NCBI GenBank assembly: GCA_007117525.1 | Contig: SKGJ01000223.1 | Location: 1 to 12,345, forward strand | Length of the DNA stretch: 12,345 bases | Reading direction: 5' to 3' | From: Alkalimonas sp. | GTDB taxonomy: Bacteria; Pseudomonadota; Gammaproteobacteria; Enterobacterales; Alteromonadaceae | Shown: one piece after another, positions 7,514 to 12,345 of the stretch | Numbering within the stretch: the stretch's first letter is position 1 | Layout: each line of letters opens with the position of its first letter | Program-made: the position numbers and the translations under genes | Notes under the pieces: model-generated | Databases searched by the model: none | What the model was told of the DNA's origin: nothing | Seen by the model: only the letters and a program-made list of their open reading frames with translations

Positions 7514-8377
7514 ATGACGTTTGAAATTGATATTTTATCTCGCATGTCGGAGCGCTTTATCGAACTCAGCGACTCCGAACAAAAAGTGGCTCAGTTGATC
7601 TTGAATGATGTGCGGGCGGCCACCGAGCTGAACATCGCCGCACTGGCCAAAGCGGCAGGTGTCAGCCAGGCGACGGTGACCCGTTTTGCCCGCAGTGTGG
7701 ATTGCAAAGATGTGCGTCAGCTGAAAGTGAAGTTAGCCCAATCCCTGGCGGTAGGCCAGCGGTTTATTGAAGAAAGCCCGGATCTTGATGGCATTCAAGG
7801 CGTGTACGAAGCCATTAAAAACACCCTGGACTTAAGCCGTAAGTTGCTTAAAACCGAATCGGTGCATCAGGCCGTGCAGTGGCTGTTGCAGGCCAGAATG
7901 GTGCTCTGCCTTGGCATGGGGGGCGGTTCGTCCATCGGCTCACTGGAAATGCAAAACCGTTTGTTTCGTTTTGGGGTACCGGTCAGCAGTTATCAGGATG
8001 GTTTGTTGTGCCGTATGGTCGCTGCAGCGGTCGAGCCGACCGATGTGCTGGTGGTGATTTCCCTGACCGGCAATACTCCGGAAGTGGTGGATGCCGCCGC
8101 CATTGCGCGGCAGTACGACGCCAAAGTCATCGCCATCACCAAACCAGACTCGCTGCTGGCCCATGAGTCGGATCTACTGCTAGCGATCCAGGCACCGGAA
8201 ACCGATTACATTTATAAACCCTCGGCCTCGCGCTACGCCATGCTGGCGGTGATTGATATTCTGGCGACCGAGCTGGCCAAACAAAACAAGCGGCGCTCAC
8301 GTGACAAACTGCGACGGGTTAAGCTGTCGCTTGACAGTCACCGCGGCGGGGATGAGCGCCAACCTTTAGGGGATTGA
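7514..8377 (+). CDS. MurR/RpiR family transcriptional regulator (HTH + SIS)
   Basis: A DNA-binding regulator of about 287 residues. The N-terminal HTH_6-type domain covers about residues 1-75, with the helix-turn-helix LNIAALAKAAGVSQATVTRFAR at 39-60. A C-terminal SIS sugar-isomerase-like domain covers about 120-255, with GMGGGSSIGS (134-143) and SLTGNTPEVV (183-192), the positions that bind phosphosugars in this fold. I chose ATG 7514 over the upstream TTG at 7454: the added 20 residues are not family-like and the TTG lies inside the repeated GTTGATAATT. Ribosome binding at 7514 is weak, so the start is not certain. It leads a cluster with ridA 11 nt downstream and is divergent from the deaminase, so it is probably the local regulator. 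Its ligand is unknown. Confidence 0.9.
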   Translation: MTFEIDILSRMSERFIELSDSEQKVAQLILNDVRAATELNIAALAKAAGVSQATVTRFARSVDCKDVRQLKVKLAQSLAVGQRFIEESPDLDGIQGVYEAIKNTLDLSRKLLKTESVHQAVQWLLQARMVLCLGMGGGSSIGSLEMQNRLFRFGVPVSSYQDGLLCRMVAAAVEPTDVLVVISLTGNTPEVVDAAAIARQYDAKVIAITKPDSLLAHESDLLLAIQAPETDYIYKPSASRYAMLAVIDILATELAKQNKRRSRDKLRRVKLSLDSHRGGDERQPLGD

Positions 8378-8378
8378 C

Positions 8379-8385
8379 AGGAGGA
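8379..8385 (+). promoter_or_regulatory. Strong ribosome binding site AGGAGGA for ridA
   Basis: A near-perfect Shine-Dalgarno lies four bases before ATG 8389, right after the regulator's stop. It rules for that ATG and against the TTG at 8374 that overlaps the regulator's end. Confidence 0.85.
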
Positions 8386-8388
8386 AGC

Positions 8389-8790
8389 ATGGCAATACGT
8401 CGTTTTGGGATTGAGGGCAATACCGGCACAGGCGGTCAGCCGCTGCCATTTGCCAAGGCGGTAGCCGCCGGTGGCTGGTTGTATGTATCGGGCCAGACTC
8501 CGATGCGCGATGGTGAAGTGGTGGAAGGTGGTATCGTTGAGCAATCGCGGTTGGCCATTGAAAACTGCCTGGTAATCATGACCGAAGCGGGCTTTGCCAA
8601 AGCCGACATCGTGCATCTGAAGGTTTTTTTGACCGATGCGCGCTATTTTTCTTCGTTTAACAAGGTTTTTGCCGAGTACTTTGCCGAGGCACCACCGGCC
8701 CGGATCTGCGCTGTGACCGAGTTGGTGGTCGACTGCAAAGTCGAAGTGGACTTGACCTGTTACAACCCTGCTAAAGTTCACTGTAAATGA
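8389..8790 (+). CDS. RidA/YjgF/YER057c/UK114 family enamine-imine deaminase
   Basis: RidA proteins are cytosolic trimers that hydrolyse reactive enamines and imines, such as 2-aminoacrylate, released by PLP enzymes, giving keto acids and ammonia. The 133-residue product is the normal length. The signature region is present: APPARICAVTEL, with R105 and C107 at the positions of the E. coli catalytic arginine and its cysteine, then the acidic residue E119 in KVEVDL. Earlier family landmarks are YVSGQTPM (32-39) and the helix EQSRLAIENCLVIM. It is the second gene of the cluster, 11 nt after the regulator, with a very strong ribosome site. Its neighbourhood with a D-serine dehydratase-like enzyme suggests dedicated clearance of that enzyme's product. 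It may belong to a Rid subgroup rather than archetypal RidA, so no symbol is given. Confidence 0.93.
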   Translation: MAIRRFGIEGNTGTGGQPLPFAKAVAAGGWLYVSGQTPMRDGEVVEGGIVEQSRLAIENCLVIMTEAGFAKADIVHLKVFLTDARYFSSFNKVFAEYFAEAPPARICAVTELVVDCKVEVDLTCYNPAKVHCK

Positions 8791-8803
8791 CACCGCTGTC
8801 ATT
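8786..8803 (+). repeat. Hairpin over the ridA stop codon
   Basis: AATGACA (8786-8792) and TGTCATT (8797-8803) form a perfect 7-bp stem around a CCGC loop, with the ridA TGA inside the 5' arm. No T-run follows, so it is not a standard terminator. It precedes the symporter's GGAGG (8811-8815) and could act as an mRNA processing or stability element. Confidence 0.5.
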
Positions 8804-8821
8804 CTTGGCTGGAGGCTTGCG

Positions 8822-10357
8822 ATGAACCTGGGTGTCTTTTACAGTTTGTTCGCACTCTATCTGGCCGGGCTTATTGCTTTAAGTCTCTGGCTGGCCCGAC
8901 ACCAGCGCAGCAGCGATGACTTCTTACTGGCGGGACGTCAGGTTTCCGGTCGCCTGAGCCTCGGCACCACAGTGGCAACCATGATAGGCACGGGCACCAG
9001 TATGGGGGCGGTGGGTTTTGCTTACACCAACAGCTGGGCTGGCATGCTGTACGGCATTGGTGGTGCCTGTGGTATTTTATTGCTGGCCTGGCTGTTTGCA
9101 CCGGTCAGGCGTTACGGCTTTATGACCATGAGTGAAGAGCTGTCTTATTACACCGGAGCCCGGCCTCAGGTCCGTCTGCTCTTTGCCTTGTTGATTTTTG
9201 TGGCGTCACTCGGCTGGCTTGGAGCGCACCTTATTGGTGGCGCTTTGTATTTATCCTGGGCCACCGGTATGGATTTGAATGTCGCTAAGTTGATCATCGC
9301 GACGGCTTTTACCCTTTATATTGTGATTGGTGGCTACAGCGCTGTGGTCTGGACCGACTCCATCATGGCCATTATCTTATTTATCGGCTTTATTCTGATG
9401 GCGCTGCTGATCAGCGTGCAGGCCGGTGGCATTCAGGCGCTGGCGGCAGAGGTGCCGTCTGCGCAGTCCGGCTGGCAAGCCTTAACGCATATTGGGGTGG
9501 TGCCAGCGCTTTCACTGGCTGCGGTCATTGCCTTGGGGGTGTTGGCCACGCCTTCCTTTCGTCAGCGTATTTACTCAGCCCGCTCCGTCCGTACGGTCCG
9601 GCGAGCCTTTACTCTGGCCGGCCTGTTGTACCTTGCCTTTGCTGCGTTACCCGCGCTCATTGGCATCGCGGCTCGTCAGACAGCACCAGAGCTGGCCGAT
9701 CATCAATTTGCCTTTGCCACCATGGCGGTGCAAGTGTTGCCTGGGATGGTGGCCATCCTGGTGCTGCTGGCCGGTGTATCGGCTACCTTGTCCTCGGCAA
9801 GCTCCGACGCCATAGCGGCGGTCAGTATTTTTATCCGTGATCTGTTGCAGCAGTGCGTCCCAGCAGGCTTTGCTCCCAAGCGCCTGCTGCTGCTCAGTCG
9901 GCTGATGCTGGTGGTGGTGGCGGTGTTGGCTCTGAGCATGGCACTGCTGTCGAACGATATCATTCGCTACATTACCTCTTTGATTGCTACCTTGATGTCC
10001 GGTCTGGCGGTCACAGCTCTGCTGGGCCGTTTTTGGCCTGGTTTTCGCTGGCAGGGTGCTGTGGCGGCTGTGCTGTGCGCCATGCTGGTTTCTTTCAGTA
10101 TTTTGCTCACGCCCGATTGGCTGGCGTATTGGGGCAATCCGGTGTTGCCGGCATTTGCCGGGGCCTTGCTCAGTGCTCTGTTGGTCAGTGGGTTTTACCG
10201 GCATCAGCCGGTGTCCCGCCTGGCCAGTATGCGCCGTTTGCGGGCAGAGCGGCAGCGCTTTTTGCAGCAAAAACCAGCTGCTGAGATAGCGGCTGAAGCC
10301 GATGCCGCCAACACTCATTCCAACCGGTTCGATCCGAAACGAGACAGTCCGTTATGA
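8822..10357 (+). CDS. Sodium:solute symporter family (SSS) transporter
   Basis: A secondary transporter predicted to carry a solute into the cell with sodium. The 511-residue protein is almost entirely hydrophobic helices, as in the 13-helix SSS family. It starts with a membrane helix (about 3-25), then the family's post-helix segment SSDDFLLAGRQVSG (30-43) and GTTVATMIGTGTSMGAVGFAY (48-68). It carries the SSS signature area GGYSAVVWTDSIMAIILFIG (170-189) and GVSATLSSASSDAIAAVS in the region of the second sodium-site helix. The last 55 or so residues form a basic, then polar, cytoplasmic tail. GGAGG at 8811-8815 supports ATG 8822. Its stop overlaps the M81 start by ATGA, implying translational coupling. 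Substrate cannot be read from sequence; context suggests an amino acid or small peptide-like compound. Confidence 0.92.
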   Translation: MNLGVFYSLFALYLAGLIALSLWLARHQRSSDDFLLAGRQVSGRLSLGTTVATMIGTGTSMGAVGFAYTNSWAGMLYGIGGACGILLLAWLFAPVRRYGFMTMSEELSYYTGARPQVRLLFALLIFVASLGWLGAHLIGGALYLSWATGMDLNVAKLIIATAFTLYIVIGGYSAVVWTDSIMAIILFIGFILMALLISVQAGGIQALAAEVPSAQSGWQALTHIGVVPALSLAAVIALGVLATPSFRQRIYSARSVRTVRRAFTLAGLLYLAFAALPALIGIAARQTAPELADHQFAFATMAVQVLPGMVAILVLLAGVSATLSSASSDAIAAVSIFIRDLLQQCVPAGFAPKRLLLLSRLMLVVVAVLALSMALLSNDIIRYITSLIATLMSGLAVTALLGRFWPGFRWQGAVAAVLCAMLVSFSILLTPDWLAYWGNPVLPAFAGALLSALLVSGFYRHQPVSRLASMRRLRAERQRFLQQKPAAEIAAEADAANTHSNRFDPKRDSPL

Positions 10358-11871
10358 TGCGTATTTTTACCGCTTCGCTGGCGACAGAAACCAACACTTT
10401 TTCGCCGATGTTTACCGATCTTGCCAGCTTCAAAAACAGTTTTTATGCGGCTCCAGGGGAGCACCCGGCAACGCCAACCTTGTGCAGTGCGCCCTTAGTA
10501 GCTTGTCGGGAAGAAGCGCAGCGCCAGCCGATCCAGCTGTTTGAAGGCAGTTGCAGCTGGGCGGAGCCCGGTGGCCTGGTTAATCGTGCCAGTTACGAGT
10601 ACCTGCGTGATGAGCTGCTGCAGCAATTGCAGCAGGCGCTGCCGGTTGATGCGGTCATTTTAGGCTTGCATGGTGCCATGGTGGCCCAAGGCTACGATGA
10701 TTGCGAAGGGGATTTATTGCAGCGTGTTCGGGCTATGGTTGGTCCCGATACCGTCATTTCCGCTGAATTGGATCCGCACAGCCACCTGACGGCCAAGCGG
10801 CTGGCCATGGCGGACTTGCTGATTGCCTTCAAAGAGTTCCCGCATCTGGATTTTATGGATCGTGCCAGAGAGCTGGTGCGGCTGACACTGGCGACAGTGC
10901 GCAAGGAAATCAATCCTTGCATGGCCAGCTTCGATTGCAAGATGATCGATGTGTTGCCAACCAGCAATGAGCCGATGAAGTCTTTTGTCGCCCGGATCCG
11001 TCAACTGGAGCAGCAAGCCGGTGTGTTGTCGATTTCGGTGATCCATGGCTTTATGGCGGGGGATGTGCCTGAGATGGGCACCAAACTATTGGTGATTACC
11101 GACAATCAACCCGAACTCAGCGAGCAGCTGGCCCGGCAATTGGGCATGGAGCTCTTTGCTCTGCGCGGTCAAAGCATGCCCACCATGCTGTCGGTCGAGG
11201 AGGGGGTCAGTCGGATGCGCAGCAGCGAGCAAACCCCGGTGGTGCTGGCCGATGTCTGGGACAATCCGGGTGGGGGCGTCGCCGGTGATGGCACCTTGAT
11301 TTTGCACGAGGTGTTGCGGCAACAGGTGCAAGGCGTGGCTTTTGGGACCATTTGGGATCCGATGGCGGTGCAGTTGTGCATGGCAGCCGGCGAGGGGGCC
11401 GTGATCCCGCTACGCTTTGGTGGCAAAAGTTGCGCCACAGCCGGAGCACCAGTGGATCAGAGGGTGGAAGTGAAAGCGCTGCGCCAGCAAGCCTGGCAGG
11501 ATTTTGCTGGCAGTCAGGTGCCGATGGGGGCCTGCGCCTGGATCCGCTTCGCCGGCGTTGATGTGATCTTAAACTCCAACCGTTGCCAGTCGTTTGATCC
11601 CAGCTTGTTTTGCGCGCTTGGCATTGAGCCTGCGCAGTACCGTGGTCTGGTGGTCAAGTCGACCAATCACTTCTATCAGGGCTTTGCGGCCATCGCTGCC
11701 GAGGTCTGGTATCTGGATGCCAAAGCGCCTTACCCAAGCGATCCAAGGCGCAACCAGTATCAGAAACTAAGCCGCGCCATATGGCCTATTGTGGAGCAAC
11801 CGCATCTGCTGGATCAGGCAAAATGCCATCCAGCGACAGACGTTCAATGCAGCCGCAATCCTGCAAGGTGA
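10354..11871 (+). CDS. M81 family metallopeptidase, microcystinase C (MlrC)-like
   Basis: A zinc hydrolase of the MlrC/DUF1485 family; the best-known member, MlrC, cleaves linear microcystin breakdown products in Sphingomonas. The 505-residue product has both family halves: an N-terminal domain opening RIFTASLATETNTFSP and a C-terminal MlrC domain with DVWDNPGGGVAGDGT (300-314) and TIWDPMAVQ (332-340). Likely active-site residues are E12, H106 (GLHGAM), D140 and H142 (DPHSH) and H164 (FPHLD); as I recall them, the MlrC residues E56, H150, D184, H186 and H208 share one constant offset of 44, which argues the site is intact. No signal peptide, so cytoplasmic. ATG 10354 overlaps the symporter stop; ATG 10357 is an equally plausible start. 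Its last 28 codons overlap the convergent SMP-30-like gene. A microcystin substrate is unlikely; a D-amino-acid amide or peptide is an inference from context. Confidence 0.9.
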   Translation: MMRIFTASLATETNTFSPMFTDLASFKNSFYAAPGEHPATPTLCSAPLVACREEAQRQPIQLFEGSCSWAEPGGLVNRASYEYLRDELLQQLQQALPVDAVILGLHGAMVAQGYDDCEGDLLQRVRAMVGPDTVISAELDPHSHLTAKRLAMADLLIAFKEFPHLDFMDRARELVRLTLATVRKEINPCMASFDCKMIDVLPTSNEPMKSFVARIRQLEQQAGVLSISVIHGFMAGDVPEMGTKLLVITDNQPELSEQLARQLGMELFALRGQSMPTMLSVEEGVSRMRSSEQTPVVLADVWDNPGGGVAGDGTLILHEVLRQQVQGVAFGTIWDPMAVQLCMAAGEGAVIPLRFGGKSCATAGAPVDQRVEVKALRQQAWQDFAGSQVPMGACAWIRFAGVDVILNSNRCQSFDPSLFCALGIEPAQYRGLVVKSTNHFYQGFAAIAAEVWYLDAKAPYPSDPRRNQYQKLSRAIWPIVEQPHLLDQAKCHPATDVQCSRNPAR

Positions 11872-12345
11872 CATAAAGGTAAGGCCACTGCACAGCCAGG
11901 TTGGTTGGGTAGCGGTGTTGCAGTGGCAACTCGGCCAGCAATGCGCCTGTTGTACTGAGTAAAATCACCCGGCCCTCACCAAAACGGGTGACTGCCAGCA
12001 CCCCAGGCTGCACCATTCGCATACCATCCAGGCCCCCATGGGAGAACGCTGCCAGCAAGGTTTTGTCGTGTAGCTGTTGCTCATCTATGCGGTAGCGCCA
12101 GATCCGACGCTGCAGGCTCTCATTGACAAAAAGTTTGTGGCCATCACTGGATACTTCGATGCCATTGGTGGTGCCCATGCCAGACTCCAGCAACTGGTAG
12201 CGGCCATCGGCCGATACCCGCCACAGTTGACCGCTGCCGCTTTGCCAATCGGGGTCGCTGGCAAAGAGTGTATCCGGTGGCAACAGCGCCAGATCATTGG
12301 GTTGATGCATGGCCGGAACATGCACCAACTCGCTCAGTGCTTGTG
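11786..12345 (-). CDS. SMP-30/gluconolactonase/LRE-like beta-propeller protein (5' end missing)
   Basis: The family comprises calcium- or zinc-dependent lactonases and related hydrolases with a six-bladed beta-propeller. About 186 codons including the stop are visible, and the frame stays open to the window edge, so the N-terminal part is missing; a TTG at 12326-12328 is internal. Family landmarks are NDLALLPPDTLFASDPDW, the metal-site motif GTTNGIEVSSDG, VNESLQRRIWRY, GGLDGMRM, YPTNLAVQ and LYVTLQDCGCIERLSLDG. The conserved asparagines (NDLAL, TNGI) and aspartate (LDGM) that bind metal in this family are present. No secretion signal can be judged. It converges on the M81 gene and overlaps its tail. 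Whether it opens a sugar lactone or another ring in this locus is unknown. Confidence 0.85.
   Translation of the reverse strand, partial: QALSELVHVPAMHQPNDLALLPPDTLFASDPDWQSGSGQLWRVSADGRYQLLESGMGTTNGIEVSSDGHKLFVNESLQRRIWRYRIDEQQLHDKTLLAAFSHGGLDGMRMVQPGVLAVTRFGEGRVILLSTTGALLAELPLQHRYPTNLAVQWPYLYVTLQDCGCIERLSLDGILPDPADAVAPQ

Noticed and set aside
8374..8388. TTG start giving RidA five extra residues (MTGGS)
   Set aside because: The AGGAGGA ribosome site falls inside that extension and points to ATG 8389.
9901..9935. GTG-rich simple repeat (contingency-locus-like)
   Set aside because: Short, imperfect run encoding Leu/Val in a transmembrane helix; no sign of phase variation.
9647..10318. 223-codon minus-strand frame opposite the symporter
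   Set aside because: Rich in Gln, His and Arg, as expected when a Leu/Ala/Val-rich membrane protein is read backwards; no motif or start signal.
6169..12345. Defence, toxin-antitoxin or mobile-element island
   Set aside because: Every gene is a recognisable metabolic, transport or regulatory family; no integrase, transposase, flanking repeats, tRNA or nuclease is seen.

Overview
The window reads as chromosomal DNA of a gammaproteobacterium. The best clue is the core segment: a large NAD-type glutamate dehydrogenase, then pyrD, then the cell-division gene zapC. pyrD and zapC are also adjacent in E. coli, and the large NAD-GDH is typical of Shewanella/Aeromonas/Vibrio/Pseudomonas-type bacteria. 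I would place it near Aeromonadales or Alteromonadales, but no marker here fixes the genus. Base composition looks moderately GC-rich by eye and even along the window, apart from AT-rich intergenic spacers. I see no rRNA, tRNA, insertion sequence, CRISPR array or phage gene.

Region 1 (1-6172, all plus strand) is housekeeping. It holds the C-terminal half or more of NAD-glutamate dehydrogenase (cut by the window start), pyrD (quinone-linked dihydroorotate dehydrogenase), zapC (FtsZ-ring stabiliser) and a cardiolipin synthase with two HKD phospholipase-D motifs. A hairpin plus T-run separates glutamate dehydrogenase from pyrD, and another separates pyrD from zapC. zapC and the cardiolipin synthase each have an extended -10 promoter candidate.

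Region 2 (6169-12345) looks like a small catabolic locus for a D-amino-acid or unusual amino-acid/peptide substrate. A PLP- and probably zinc-dependent D-serine dehydratase-like deaminase is on the minus strand. It is divergent from a plus-strand cluster of a MurR/RpiR regulator, a RidA enamine/imine deaminase, a sodium:solute symporter and an M81 (MlrC-like) metallopeptidase. The spacing is tight: 11 nt, 31 nt and a 4-nt overlap. An SMP-30/gluconolactonase-like gene converges on the M81 gene and runs off the window end. The working model is inference: the symporter imports the substrate, the M81 enzyme opens an amide or related bond, the PLP enzyme eliminates the beta-substituent to give an enamine, and RidA hydrolyses the enamine/imine to a 2-keto acid and ammonia. 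The RpiR protein would control the divergent promoters from the AT-rich 7366-7513 spacer, where GTTGATAATT occurs twice.

The most notable structural details are: an anti-Shine-Dalgarno arrangement around the hairpin just upstream of pyrD; an 8-bp inverted repeat bracketing the zapC -10 element; two convergent genes sharing one TTAA as both stop codons (6169-6172); and an 86-bp antisense coding overlap between the M81 and SMP-30-like genes. No defence system or wholly new system is evident. The D-amino-acid locus, with M81 as its unexplained member, is the part most worth following up.
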